A stretch of DNA of 64,000 bases from assembly GCF_005508865.1 (NCBI RefSeq), contig NZ_SCOM01000002.1, positions 558,001-622,000 of the forward strand, given 5' to 3'. Position 1 is the stretch's first letter. Every line of letters starts with the position of its first letter. Shown here one piece after another: positions 8,492 to 17,326 of this stretch. The translations under genes were made by a program, and so were the position numbers. Origin of the DNA: Pseudomonas sp. F(2018). GTDB lineage: Bacteria > Pseudomonadota > Gammaproteobacteria > Pseudomonadales > Pseudomonadaceae. The notes below the pieces were generated by a model. The model worked only from the letters and a program-made list of their open reading frames with translations, was not told the DNA's origin and searched no databases.

Positions 8492-9319
8492 GTGTCTTCA
8501 GGCAATTTGGATTTCGAGCAGTTCCGGACCTTTCTGGAAAAGGCCTGCGGCATTCTGCTGGGGAGCAACAAGCAATACCTGGTGTCAAGCCGCCTCAACA
8601 AGCTGATGGAGCAGCAGGGAATCAAGACCCTCGGTGAGCTGGTGCAGAAGATGCAGGCCCAGCCTCGCGGAGGATTGCGCGAGCAGGTGGTGGACGCCAT
8701 GACCACCAATGAGACCCTGTGGTTTCGCGATACCTATCCCTTCGAGGTCATGAAGAACCGGGTGCTGCCCGAGCTGATCAAGGCGGCGCCCAACCAGCGC
8801 CTGCGCATCTGGTCGGCGGCCTGCTCCTCGGGGCAGGAGCCCTATTCCCTGTCGATGACCATCGACGAGTTCGAGAAGGCCAACCTTGGCCAGCTCAAGG
8901 CCGGGGCACAGATCGTAGCCACCGATCTGTCGCCATCGATGCTGGCCAACTGCAAATCCGGCGAGTACGACAGCCTGGCCATGGGCCGCGGTTTGTCGCA
9001 GGAGCGTCTGCAGCGCTACTTCGACCCGAAAGGGCCGGGGCGCTGGGTGGTCAAGGCGCCGATCAAGAGCCGTGTCGAGTTCCGCGCCATCAACCTGCTG
9101 GAAAGCTACGCGGCCCTCGGCAAGTTCGATGTGGTGTTCTGTCGCAACGTGTTGATCTACTTCTCCGCCGAGGTGAAGAAGGACATCCTCACCCGCATCC
9201 ACGCCACCCTCAAGCCGGGCGGCTATCTGTTCCTCGGTGCTTCCGAGGCGCTCAACGGCCTGCCGGATCTGTACCAGATGGTTCAGTGCAGCCCCGGGAT
9301 CATCTACAAGGTGAAGTGA
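8492..9319 (+). CDS. cheR: CheR, chemoreceptor glutamate methyltransferase
   Basis: 275-residue S-adenosylmethionine-dependent methyltransferase that methylates glutamates of chemoreceptors for adaptation. The N-terminal helical CheR_N domain contains LEKACGILLGSNKQYLVSSRLNKL. The catalytic domain has the SAM motif IWSAACSSGQEPYS from residue 106 and FDVVFCRNVLIYF further on. A GTG at 8492 is preferred as start because GTGAGG lies eight bases before it; an ATG at 8471 gives seven more residues but has no ribosome site, and the shorter form agrees with the ~274-residue P. aeruginosa enzyme as remembered. Cotranscribed with cheV. Confidence 0.93.
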   Translation: MSSGNLDFEQFRTFLEKACGILLGSNKQYLVSSRLNKLMEQQGIKTLGELVQKMQAQPRGGLREQVVDAMTTNETLWFRDTYPFEVMKNRVLPELIKAAPNQRLRIWSAACSSGQEPYSLSMTIDEFEKANLGQLKAGAQIVATDLSPSMLANCKSGEYDSLAMGRGLSQERLQRYFDPKGPGRWVVKAPIKSRVEFRAINLLESYAALGKFDVVFCRNVLIYFSAEVKKDILTRIHATLKPGGYLFLGASEALNGLPDLYQMVQCSPGIIYKVK

Positions 9320-9339
9320 CGCGGAGTCGCGAAGCACAA

Positions 9340-9369
9340 CGGGAGGCCAATGGCCTCCCGTTTTCGTTT
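9340..9369 (+). terminator. Rho-independent terminator after cheR
   Basis: Nine-base stem CGGGAGGCC/GGCCTCCCG around an AAT loop, followed directly by TTTTCGTTT. It separates cheVR from the flgB promoter. Confidence 0.85.
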
Positions 9370-9496
9370 CTGCGCGGCAAAAGAGCCTTGCCGTGCCGTC
9401 AGCGGCCTTGCCACGTAGCGGAAAAGCTTTGCCGCTTGCCGCTCTCGGATAGCGTTAAATTTATTTAAGCTATTGATTTATAGGTAAAAATAAAAC

Positions 9497-9512
9497 TGGC
9501 ACAGCCATTGCT
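9497..9512 (+). promoter_or_regulatory. Sigma-54 promoter of flgBCDE
   Basis: TGGCAC-N5-TTGCT, a full consensus match. The 50 bases upstream (from about 9455) are strikingly AT-rich, as expected for an upstream activator/IHF region. The flgB start lies 42 bases downstream. Confidence 0.9.
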
Positions 9513-9553
9513 TTATGTCTGGCACGACGCCCAAACGGCAAAGGTTCCAGATC

Positions 9554-9961
9554 ATGAGCATCAGCTTCGCAAACGCACTCGGCATTCACGAAACGGCCCT
9601 CAGCTTCCGCGCAGAGCGCGCCGAAGTACTGGCCAATAACATCGCCAACGCCGATACCCCGCATTACAAGGCTCGTGACCTGGACTTCTCCGCCGTGCTC
9701 GCCGAACAGAACGAGAAGCAGAACGGCAAGCACTTCGGCCTGAATCGTACCGACAGCCAGCACATCGCCGCCGACGGCATTCAGCTGGCTGACCCGGCGC
9801 TGCGTTTCCGCACCCCGTTCCATGCGTCCATTGACCAGAACAGCGTCGACATGCAGCAGGAGCAGGCCAACTACGCCGAGAACGCGGTGCAGTTCCAGGC
9901 CAGCTTCACCATGCTCAACAGCAAGTTCAAAGGGCTGATCGGCGCCCTGCGCGGCGAATAA
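9554..9961 (+). CDS. flgB: FlgB, proximal rod protein
   Basis: 135-residue rod component of the basal body, exported by the flagellar apparatus. The N-terminal segment contains RAERAEVLANNIANADTPHYKARDLDF, the ANNxANxxTPxYK signature of rod/hook axial proteins, and the C-terminal helix ends SFTMLNSKFKGLIGALRGE. The start at 9554 (MSISFANALG) is preferred over an upstream in-frame ATG at 9515 because the latter lies inside the predicted transcription start region of the sigma-54 promoter. First gene of flgBCDE. Confidence 0.94.
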   Translation: MSISFANALGIHETALSFRAERAEVLANNIANADTPHYKARDLDFSAVLAEQNEKQNGKHFGLNRTDSQHIAADGIQLADPALRFRTPFHASIDQNSVDMQQEQANYAENAVQFQASFTMLNSKFKGLIGALRGE

Positions 9962-9974
9962 GGGAGATCACACC

Positions 9975-10418
9975 ATGTCACTCGCCAGTGTCTTCAACAT
10001 CGCCGGTACCGGCATGAGCGCCCAGAGCACTCGCCTGAATACCATCTCCAGCAACATCGCCAACGCCGAGACCGTCTCCTCGAGCATCGATCAGACCTAC
10101 CGCGCGCGCCATCCGGTGTTCGCCACCATGTTCGAGTCGAGCATGAGCGGTGACCGTGGTTCGCTGTTCGCCGACCAGGATCAGGCCGGTCGCGGCGTCC
10201 AGGTGCTGGGTGTGGTCGAGGACCAGAGCAGCCTGACCCCGCGCTACGAGCCGAACCATCCGGCCGCGGACGAGAAGGGCTACGTGTATTACCCGAACGT
10301 CAACGTGGTCGAGGAGATGGCCGACATGATTTCCGCCAGTCGTGCCTTCCAGACCAACGTCGAAATGATGAACACCGCCAAGCAGATGATGCAGCGCGTG
10401 CTGACCCTGGGCCAGTAA
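9975..10418 (+). CDS. flgC: FlgC, proximal rod protein
   Basis: 147-residue rod protein partnering FlgB. It opens MSLASVFNIAGTGMSAQ and carries the axial motif SSNIANAETVSS at about residues 29-40; the C-terminus VNVVEEMADMISASRAFQTNVEMMNTAKQMM is the conserved coiled-coil end of rod proteins. Thirteen bases after flgB, with GGGAG just upstream of its start. Confidence 0.95.
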   Translation: MSLASVFNIAGTGMSAQSTRLNTISSNIANAETVSSSIDQTYRARHPVFATMFESSMSGDRGSLFADQDQAGRGVQVLGVVEDQSSLTPRYEPNHPAADEKGYVYYPNVNVVEEMADMISASRAFQTNVEMMNTAKQMMQRVLTLGQ

Positions 10419-10440
10419 GCGGCGAACGAGGAGCAAGACA

Positions 10441-11109
10441 ATGAGTGTCAGTGGCGTCAGTTCCGTACTGGACCAGTACCAGATCAAGCAGGAAACCGGC
10501 CAGAGCAAGGAGCTCGGTAAGAATGAATTCCTCGAACTGCTGGTGGCTCAGTTGAACAACCAGAACCCGCTGGAGCCGCAGGAGAACGGCGAGTTCATCG
10601 CCCAGCTCGCGCAGTTCAGCCAGGTGGAGGGCATCGAGCAGCTCAACACCCGCATGGAGTCGCTGCTGTCCGGCTACCAGTCGTCCCAGGCCCTGCAGGC
10701 CTCGTCGCTGGTCGGGCGCAAGGTGATCGTGCCGACCGACAAGGCCGTGGTCGATACCAGCGAGACCTTCAAGGGCAGCCTGGCGCTGCCGGTCACCAGC
10801 AGCAACGTCTACGTCAACGTCTACGACAGCGCCGGCAAGGTGGTGAACCGGGTCAACCTCGGCCAGCAGGCCGCCGGCAATGTCAGCTTCATGTGGGACG
10901 GCAAGGACTCCAGCGGCAATCTCATGCCGCCCGGCACCTACAAGTTCGAAGCGCAGGCCACCTACGCCGATGGCACCAAGGGCCTCTACACCCTGCTGCC
11001 GGCGAACGTCGACAGCGTCGCCCTCGGCCAGAACGGCGGCGAAATGAAACTCAACCTGGCAGGCATCGGCGCAGTGCCGCTGTCCCAGGTCCAGATCATC
11101 GGTCAGTAA
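10441..11109 (+). CDS. flgD: FlgD, hook cap / hook assembly scaffold
   Basis: 222-residue scaffold that caps the growing hook and directs FlgE polymerisation. The N-terminal part has the FlgD signature KNEFLELLVAQLNNQNPLEP (residues about 27-46) followed by the QFSQVEGIEQLN segment. The C-terminal half contains a Tudor/FLgD_ig-like fold with FMWDGKDSSGNLMPPGTYKF, the FlgD Ig-like repeat. Usual length for the family. Confidence 0.95.
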   Translation: MSVSGVSSVLDQYQIKQETGQSKELGKNEFLELLVAQLNNQNPLEPQENGEFIAQLAQFSQVEGIEQLNTRMESLLSGYQSSQALQASSLVGRKVIVPTDKAVVDTSETFKGSLALPVTSSNVYVNVYDSAGKVVNRVNLGQQAAGNVSFMWDGKDSSGNLMPPGTYKFEAQATYADGTKGLYTLLPANVDSVALGQNGGEMKLNLAGIGAVPLSQVQIIGQ

Positions 11110-11153
11110 CCCCAGGCTGTAAGCGCCGGCAGTAACGGCAAAGGAGCATATCC

Positions 11154-12488
11154 ATGGCTTTCAATATCGGTCTCAGCGGTCTGCGGGCAGCCACCAGCGA
11201 CCTCAACGTCACCGGCAACAACATCGCCAACGCCGGCACCGCAGGCTTCAAGCAGTCGCGCGCCGAGTTCGCCGACGTCTATGCCGCCTCGGTGCTCGGT
11301 ACCGGCTCGAATCCACAGGGCAGCGGTGTGCTGCTGGGCGACGTGTCGCAGTTGTTCAACCAGGGCAACATCAACTACACCCAGAACGCCCTGGACCTGG
11401 CCATCAACGGCAACGGCTTCTTCGTCACCAGCAACAACGGCGAAATCGGCTATACCCGTGCCGGCTATTTCGGTACCGACCGCGACGGCTATGTGGTCAA
11501 CAACTTCGGCTATCGCCTGCAGGGCTATGCGGTGGATGCGGCTGGCAATCTGCAGAATGGTGTGGTGAGCGATATCCAGATCCAGACCGCGGCCCAGTCG
11601 CCTCGTGCTACCGAGAATGTCGATCAGGTGTTCAACCTGAATTCGAACAATACGGTGCCGACTGTACTGCCGTTCGACCCGGCCAATCCGCAGACCTATA
11701 ACTCGTCGACCTCGACCAACATCTACGACACCCAGGGCAACGCCCACGTCATGACCCAGTATTTCGTCAAGACGGCGGCCAACACCTGGACGATGAATGT
11801 CCTGATCGATGGACGTAACCCTGCATCGCCCGCGACCAACCTGCCGGGGCCGGTACCCAACCCCAATGCCACGACGCCCTTTACCGCCACGTTGAACTTC
11901 AGTGCTTCTGGGCAGTTGCTAAGCACTACTTCGACCGACTTTACGGTGAATGCAGACGGCACCATCGATTTGACCAACTGGGTGCCTGCCGAATCGAATG
12001 GCGCTACGCCTCCGATCTGGACCGCCAATGGCACCAACTTGCCCGTAGTGCCGATCAACCTGGATCTGCGTGATGCCACCCAGTTCGCCAGTGCATTTGC
12101 GGTGACTGCCGTGAGTCAGGATGGCTACACCACGGGCCAGCTGTCTGGCCTGGAAATCGACGACACCGGTGTGATCTTCGCGCGCTACACCAACGGCCAG
12201 TCGCTGATCCAGGGTCAGGTGGTGCTGGCCAACTTCGCCAACGTGCAGGGCCTGACCCCTGTCGGCAAGACCGCCTGGGTGCAGTCCTTCCAGTCCGGCG
12301 AGCCGGTGGTGGGCACGCCGCGCTCCGGCACCCTGGGCGCCTTGCAGGCCGGTGCGCTGGAGGACTCCAACGTCGAGCTGTCGGACCAGCTGGTGAACCT
12401 GATCGTCGCCCAGCGCAACTACCAGGCCAACGCCAAGACCATCGAGACCGAGAGCGCCATCACCCAGACCATCATCAACCTGCGTTGA
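11154..12488 (+). CDS. flgE: FlgE, flagellar hook protein
   Basis: 444-residue hook subunit. The N-terminus MAFNIGLSGLRAATSDLNVTG and the motif GNNIANAGTAGFKQSRAEFADVY are typical of FlgE. The FlgE D2-type insertion occupies the middle (about residues 165-330) with less biased codon use and a Thr/Asn/Pro-rich composition, consistent with the surface-exposed part of the hook. The C-terminus ends with NLIVAQRNYQANAKTIETESAITQTIINLR, the conserved axial coiled coil. AAGGAG lies nine bases before the start. Last gene of the flgBCDE unit; two hairpins follow. Confidence 0.95.
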   Translation: MAFNIGLSGLRAATSDLNVTGNNIANAGTAGFKQSRAEFADVYAASVLGTGSNPQGSGVLLGDVSQLFNQGNINYTQNALDLAINGNGFFVTSNNGEIGYTRAGYFGTDRDGYVVNNFGYRLQGYAVDAAGNLQNGVVSDIQIQTAAQSPRATENVDQVFNLNSNNTVPTVLPFDPANPQTYNSSTSTNIYDTQGNAHVMTQYFVKTAANTWTMNVLIDGRNPASPATNLPGPVPNPNATTPFTATLNFSASGQLLSTTSTDFTVNADGTIDLTNWVPAESNGATPPIWTANGTNLPVVPINLDLRDATQFASAFAVTAVSQDGYTTGQLSGLEIDDTGVIFARYTNGQSLIQGQVVLANFANVQGLTPVGKTAWVQSFQSGEPVVGTPRSGTLGALQAGALEDSNVELSDQLVNLIVAQRNYQANAKTIETESAITQTIINLR

Positions 12489-12498
12489 TAGGGGAGGA

Positions 12499-12526
12499 GG
12501 GGCCTTGCCGCCAGCGGCAAGGCCCC
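12499..12526 (+). terminator. GC hairpin after flgE
   Basis: Perfect 12-base stem GGGGCCTTGCCG/CGGCAAGGCCCC with a CCAG loop, ten bases after the flgE stop. No T tract follows, so it may act as an mRNA 3'-end protector with the next hairpin doing termination. Confidence 0.6.
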
Positions 12527-12541
12527 GCCGGATGACTCATA

Positions 12542-12571
12542 AGCAAGGCTCCCTGAGGAGTCTTTGCTTTT
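12542..12571 (+). terminator. Rho-independent terminator before flgF
   Basis: Imperfect stem (AGCAAGGCTCC pairing with GGAGTCTTTGCT, one bulge and one G-T pair) around CTGA, followed by TTTT and an AT-rich stretch. Confidence 0.6.
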
Positions 12572-12615
12572 AATAAATCCTTGTTAATCATGTAGATAGA
12601 TGTATTTATAAGTCC

Positions 12616-12631
12616 TGGCACGCGGTTTGCT
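12616..12631 (+). promoter_or_regulatory. Sigma-54 promoter of flgFGHIJKL
   Basis: TGGCAC-N5-TTGCT with exact spacing, 53 bases before the flgF start. An AT-rich segment (12565-12612) lies upstream. Confidence 0.9.
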
Positions 12632-12684
12632 GTACAGCAGGTAACTGAGTTACGAGCGGCAATTGCCGACCTGCGGAGCAAACC

Positions 12685-13428
12685 ATGGACAAGATGCTGT
12701 ACATCTCCATGACGGGCGCCAGCCAGAACACCCTGGCCCAGCGTGCCCACGCCAACAACCTGGCGAACATTTCCACCAGCGGCTTCCAGCGCGACTACGA
12801 GCAGGCGCGCTCGATGCCGGTGTTCGGCGACAGCTACCCGGCGCGCGTCTACGCGATGACCGAGCGCCCGGCCACCGACTTCACTCCCGGCTCGTTGCAG
12901 GAGACCGGCCGCGACATGGACGTGGCCATCGACGGCCAGGGCTGGCTCGCCGTGCAGGCGGCCGATGGCAGCGAGGCCTACGTGCGTACCGCCAGCCTGC
13001 AGATCGATGCCTTCGGCCAGCTGCGCACCGGCAACGGTTTGCCGGTACTCGGCAATGGCGGGCCGATCGCCGTGCCGCCGGAGCAGAAGGTCGAGATCGG
13101 CCAGGACGGCACCATCAGCATTCGTGCCCTCGGCGAGGCGCCGAACGTGATGGCCGAGGTGGACCGCATCAAGCTGGTCAATCCGGATCCCAAAACCATG
13201 GAGAAGGGCGCCGACGGCCTGGTCCGCGTCAAGGGCGCCACCGAGCCGATCGCCGCCGACGCCAATGTTCGCGTGACCTCCGGCTTCCTCGAGTCGAGCA
13301 ACGTCAACGCCGTCGAGGAGATGACCGCGATCCTCTCGCTGTCCCGCCAGTTCGAACTGCACGTGAAGATGATGCGTACCGCCGAAGACGATGCGGCGGC
13401 CATGGCACGGGTCATGCAAATCAGCTAA
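12685..13428 (+). CDS. flgF: FlgF, proximal rod protein
   Basis: 247-residue rod component. It starts MDKMLYISMTGASQNTL, carries the axial motif ANNLANISTSGFQRDYEQA at about residues 28-46, the DVAIDGQGWLAVQ turn typical of FlgF/FlgG, and a C-terminal helix VNAVEEMTAILSLSRQFELHVKMM. First gene of the seven-gene unit that ends with flgL. Confidence 0.95.
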   Translation: MDKMLYISMTGASQNTLAQRAHANNLANISTSGFQRDYEQARSMPVFGDSYPARVYAMTERPATDFTPGSLQETGRDMDVAIDGQGWLAVQAADGSEAYVRTASLQIDAFGQLRTGNGLPVLGNGGPIAVPPEQKVEIGQDGTISIRALGEAPNVMAEVDRIKLVNPDPKTMEKGADGLVRVKGATEPIAADANVRVTSGFLESSNVNAVEEMTAILSLSRQFELHVKMMRTAEDDAAAMARVMQIS

Positions 13429-13440
13429 TCACCAACGCGA

Positions 13441-13460
13441 AGCGCCATGAATCTGGCGCT
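13441..13460 (+). repeat. Intergenic hairpin between flgF and flgG
   Basis: Seven-base perfect arms AGCGCCA/TGGCGCT around a six-base loop, directly before the flgG ribosome-binding site (GAGGAGA). It could influence mRNA stability or flgG translation; it has no T tract, so it is not a terminator. Confidence 0.4.
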
Positions 13461-13474
13461 CGAGGAGAAAGAAT

Positions 13475-14260
13475 ATGCTTCCTGCACTCTGGGTTGCGAA
13501 AACCGGTCTGTCCGCCCAGGACATGAACCTGACCACCATTTCCAACAACCTGGCCAACGTCTCGACCACCGGCTTCAAGCGCGATCGCGCCGAGTTCGAG
13601 GACCTGCTGTACCAGATCCGTCGCCAGCCGGGCGGTCAGTCCAGCCAGGACAGCGAGCTGCCCACCGGCCTGCAGCTGGGTACCGGTGTGCGCATCGCCG
13701 GCACCCAGAAGATCTTCACCGCCGGCAGCCTGCAGACCACCGAGCAGCCGCTGGACATGGCGGTCAACGGTCGTGGCTTCTTCCAGATCCTGATGCCGGA
13801 CGGCACGGTCGGCTACACCCGTGATGGCAGCTTCCACCTGGACTCCGACGGCCAGATCGTCACCTCCCAGGGCTTCCCCCTGGAGCCGGCCATCGTCCTG
13901 CCGGCCGAGGTACAGACCTTCACCGTCGGCGAAGACGGCACCGTGTCGGTGACTACCCCCGGCAACCCGGCAGCCCAGGTGATCGGCAACATCCAGACCG
14001 CCGACTTCGTCAACCCTGCGGGCCTGCAGGCCATCGGCAACAACCTGTTCCTGGAGACCGCCTCCAGCGGTGCGCCGCAGGTCGGCACCCCGGGCCTGAC
14101 CGGCCTGGGCACCGTGCTGCAGAACACCCTAGAGAACTCCAACGTCAGCGTGGTGGAAGAGCTGGTCAACATGATCACCACCCAGCGCGCCTACGAGATG
14201 AATTCCAAGGTGATTTCCACCTCGGACCAGATGCTTTCCTTCATCACGCAGAACCTTTAA
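13475..14260 (+). CDS. flgG: FlgG, distal rod protein
   Basis: 261-residue distal rod subunit, the standard length. It begins MLPALWVAKTGLSAQDMNL with SNNLANVSTTGFKRDRAEFED, has the LDMAVNGRGFFQILMPDG segment, and ends with LVNMITTQRAYEMNSKVISTSDQMLSFI, all strongly conserved in FlgG. CGAGGAGAAAG precedes the ATG. Confidence 0.96.
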   Translation: MLPALWVAKTGLSAQDMNLTTISNNLANVSTTGFKRDRAEFEDLLYQIRRQPGGQSSQDSELPTGLQLGTGVRIAGTQKIFTAGSLQTTEQPLDMAVNGRGFFQILMPDGTVGYTRDGSFHLDSDGQIVTSQGFPLEPAIVLPAEVQTFTVGEDGTVSVTTPGNPAAQVIGNIQTADFVNPAGLQAIGNNLFLETASSGAPQVGTPGLTGLGTVLQNTLENSNVSVVEELVNMITTQRAYEMNSKVISTSDQMLSFITQNL

Positions 14261-14319
14261 TACCGCGGGCGCCCTAGGCGCCGGCAGCTAGCAACACGAA
14301 CGCCGTGAGGTAAGTGGTT

Positions 14320-15033
14320 ATGAACCGGCCGATGATTCTTCTCCCCCTGCTGGGCTGCGTGGTCCTGAGTGGCTGCGTCACGCCTCCGCCGAAGCCGGAC
14401 GATCCCTATTACGCGCCGGTGCTGCCGCGCACCCCGCTGCCGGCGGCGCAGACCAACGGTTCGATCTACCAGGCCGGCTTCGAAACCAACCTGTATGACG
14501 ATCGCAAGGCCTACCGGGTCGGCGACATCATCACCATCAACCTCAGCGAGCGCACCCAGGCGAGCAAGAAGGCCGGTTCCAGCATGTCCAAGGACAGCAG
14601 CGCCAACCTCGGCCTGACCTCGCTGTTCGGCGGCGGCGTGTCCATCGACAACCCGAGCAGCAGCCTCAATCCACTCAAGGCCGAGAACCTCAGCCTGGAT
14701 GTGGGCTACGAAGGTACTCGTGACACCGATGGCGAGAGCGAGGCCGACCAGAGCAACAGCCTGTCCGGCTCGATCACCGTGACCGTGGCCGAAGTGCTGC
14801 CCAACGGCATCCTCGCCGTGCGCGGCGAGAAGTGGCTGACCCTGAACACCGGCGACGAGCTGGTACGCATCGCCGGCATGATCCGCGCCGACGACATCGC
14901 CACCGACAACACCGTGTCCTCGACCCGTGTGGCCAATGCCCGCATCACCTATTCCGGCACCGGCGCCTTCGCCGACGCCAGCCAGCCGGGCTGGTTCGAC
15001 CGGTTCTTCATGAACCCGTTGTTCCCGTTCTGA
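14320..15033 (+). CDS. flgH: FlgH, L-ring lipoprotein
   Basis: 237-residue outer-membrane lipoprotein forming the L ring. The lipobox LSGC places the lipidated Cys at residue 19. The body contains [21 protein letters not shown] and [21 protein letters not shown], the FlgH signatures, and ends in an aromatic residue (FPF). The ATG at 14320 is preferred over a GTG at 14314 because GAGG lies nine bases before the ATG but only three before the GTG. Confidence 0.95.
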   Translation: MNRPMILLPLLGCVVLSGCVTPPPKPDDPYYAPVLPRTPLPAAQTNGSIYQAGFETNLYDDRKAYRVGDIITINLSERTQASKKAGSSMSKDSSANLGLTSLFGGGVSIDNPSSSLNPLKAENLSLDVGYEGTRDTDGESEADQSNSLSGSITVTVAEVLPNGILAVRGEKWLTLNTGDELVRIAGMIRADDIATDNTVSSTRVANARITYSGTGAFADASQPGWFDRFFMNPLFPF

Positions 15034-15046
15034 CCAGGTACCGATC

Positions 15047-16147
15047 ATGAAACGACTGCTTTCCGCCCTCTGCCTGCTGCTCGCCGCCACTGCCGTGCAG
15101 GCCGAGCGCCTGAAGGACCTGGCCAGCATCCAGGGCGTGCGGACCAACCAGCTGATCGGCTATGGCCTGGTGGTGGGCCTCAACGGTACCGGTGACCAGA
15201 CCACCCAGACCCCGTTCACCCTGCAGACCTTCAACAACATGCTGGCCCAGTTCGGCATCAAGGTGCCGACCGGTGGTGGCAACGTGCAGCTGAAGAACGT
15301 CGCCGCCGTGTCCGTGCACGCCGAGCTGCCGCCCTTCGCCAAGCCTGGCCAGACCCTGGACGTGACCATCTCCTCGATCGGCAACTCGAAGAGCCTGCGC
15401 GGTGGCAGCCTGCTGATGACGCCGATGAAGGGTATCGACGGCAACGTCTACGCCATCGCCCAGGGCAACCTGGTGGTCGGCGGCTTCGACGCCACCGGCA
15501 GCGACGGCTCGAGCATCACCGTCAACGTACCGTCGGCCGGCCGCATTCCTGCCGGTGCCACCGTCGAACGCCCGGTGCCGAGCGGCTTCGACCAGGGCAA
15601 TAGCCTGACCCTGAACCTCAATCGCTCGGACTTCACCACGGCGAAGAACATCGTCGACCAGATCAACGGCCTGCTCGGTCCGGGCGTGGCCCAGGCCATC
15701 GACGGTGGCTCGGTGCGCGTCAGCGCGCCGCTGGACCCGAACCAGCGCGTGGATTACCTGGCGGTGCTGGAGAACATCGAGATCGAGTCGGGCCAGGCGG
15801 CGGCCAAAGTCATCATCAACTCGCGCACCGGCACCATCGTCATCGGCCAGAACGTCAAGGTGCAGCCGGCTGCCGTGACCCATGGCAGCCTGACGGTGAC
15901 GATCACCGAAGACCCCATCGTCAGCCAGCCCAACGCCCTGGCCGGTGGCCAGACTGCCGTGGTGCCGCGCTCCCAGGTGGACGCCGAGCAGGAAGCCAAG
16001 CCGATGTTCAAGTTCGGCCCGGGCACCACCCTGGACGAGATCGTGCGTGCGGTTAACCAGGTGGGCGCCGCACCTTCCGACCTGATGGCCATCCTCGAGG
16101 CGCTGAAACAAGCCGGCGCCTTGCAGGCCGACCTGATCGTGATCTGA
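15047..16147 (+). CDS. flgI: FlgI, P-ring protein
   Basis: 366-residue periplasmic P-ring subunit, standard length. A Sec signal peptide ([19 protein letters not shown], cleavage after residue 19) is followed by [19 protein letters not shown] and [14 protein letters not shown], the conserved FlgI start. Thirteen bases after flgH. FlgA, encoded at 6678-7436, is its chaperone. Confidence 0.96.
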   Translation: MKRLLSALCLLLAATAVQAERLKDLASIQGVRTNQLIGYGLVVGLNGTGDQTTQTPFTLQTFNNMLAQFGIKVPTGGGNVQLKNVAAVSVHAELPPFAKPGQTLDVTISSIGNSKSLRGGSLLMTPMKGIDGNVYAIAQGNLVVGGFDATGSDGSSITVNVPSAGRIPAGATVERPVPSGFDQGNSLTLNLNRSDFTTAKNIVDQINGLLGPGVAQAIDGGSVRVSAPLDPNQRVDYLAVLENIEIESGQAAAKVIINSRTGTIVIGQNVKVQPAAVTHGSLTVTITEDPIVSQPNALAGGQTAVVPRSQVDAEQEAKPMFKFGPGTTLDEIVRAVNQVGAAPSDLMAILEALKQAGALQADLIVI

Positions 16148-16158
16148 CGGAGGCGACC

Positions 16159-17316
16159 ATGGACTCCAGAATCGCAGCCGGCCTCGACAGCGGCGCCTAC
16201 ACCGACCTGAACCGGCTCAACCAGTTCAAGGTCGGCGGCGATAGCGACAGCAACATCAAGAAGGTCGCCCAGGAATTCGAATCGCTGTTCCTCAACGAAA
16301 TGATGAAGTCCATGCGCAAGGCGAACGAAGTGTTCGGCGAAGGCAACTTCATGAACAGCAACGAGAGCAAGACCTACCAGGACATGCACGACCAGCAGCT
16401 GGCCGTGACCCTGTCGACGAGCAATGGCGGCATCGGCCTGGCCTCGGTGCTGGAACGTCAGCTCAGCCAGATGAAGAGCGGGCCGAAGCGGGTCAACCCG
16501 TTCGCCCAGGTCGAGGCGCCGAATGCCACGGCGCGCGCTGGCGCGTTCAAGCCGGCGGGCGAGGGCGGTGTTGCCTCCCGCGACGACTCGCAGCTGCTCA
16601 ATCAGCGTCGCCTGAGCCTGCCGAGCAAGCTCACCGATCGCCTGCTGGCCGGCATAGTGCCGGCCGCCGGTGAAGCGCAGCCGCTTGCCGGCAGCGACTG
16701 GGTACCGGCGCAAGCCACGGCGGTGGCGGGCGACAAGCCGCTGAGCCTGGACGACAGCGACGCCATCAGTGGTCGCCGCGTGGCCCAACCGCCGCTGGCC
16801 AAGGGCAAGTCGGCCTTCGCCTCTGCCGCCGAATTCATCGAGACCATGCTGCCGATGGCCGAGGAGGCCGCGCAGAAGATCGGCGTCGATGCCCGCTACC
16901 TAGTGGCCCAGGCCGCCCTGGAAACCGGCTGGGGCAAGTCGATCATCCGCCAGGCCGACGGCTCCAGCAGCCACAACCTGTTCGGCATCAAGGCCCACGG
17001 CGGCTGGGAAGGCGATTCGGCGCGGGTGCTGACCACCGAATACAAGGGCGGCGAGGCGGTGAAGGAGTCGGCGTCGTTCCGCGCCTACGACTCTTACCAG
17101 CAGAGCTTCAACGACTACGTGAGCTTCCTGCAGGGCAATGGCCGCTACCAGGAGGCCCTGGCCGTGACCGACAAACCGGAACGCTTCGTGCGTGAGCTGC
17201 AGGAGGCCGGTTACGCCACCGACCCGCAGTACGCCCGCAAGATCGCGCAGATCGCCCGGCAGATGCAGACCTATCAGGCTGTAGCCGCCGTCGACAGCCC
17301 GACCACAAGGACCTGA
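16159..17316 (+). CDS. flgJ: FlgJ, rod cap and peptidoglycan hydrolase
   Basis: 385-residue bifunctional protein. The N-terminal rod-binding/cap domain (about residues 25-115) contains KVAQEFESLFLNEMMKSMRKA and YQDMHDQQLAVTLS. A long, poorly conserved linker (about 120-215) connects to a C-terminal glucosaminidase domain with the catalytic-type motif AALETGWGKS, Glu at residue 255, and NLFGIKAHGGW, so the muramidase active site looks intact. It opens a hole in peptidoglycan for the rod. Longer than enterobacterial FlgJ (313) because of the linker, as in other pseudomonads. Confidence 0.95.
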   Translation: MDSRIAAGLDSGAYTDLNRLNQFKVGGDSDSNIKKVAQEFESLFLNEMMKSMRKANEVFGEGNFMNSNESKTYQDMHDQQLAVTLSTSNGGIGLASVLERQLSQMKSGPKRVNPFAQVEAPNATARAGAFKPAGEGGVASRDDSQLLNQRRLSLPSKLTDRLLAGIVPAAGEAQPLAGSDWVPAQATAVAGDKPLSLDDSDAISGRRVAQPPLAKGKSAFASAAEFIETMLPMAEEAAQKIGVDARYLVAQAALETGWGKSIIRQADGSSSHNLFGIKAHGGWEGDSARVLTTEYKGGEAVKESASFRAYDSYQQSFNDYVSFLQGNGRYQEALAVTDKPERFVRELQEAGYATDPQYARKIAQIARQMQTYQAVAAVDSPTTRT

Positions 17317-17326
17317 GAGCTAGATC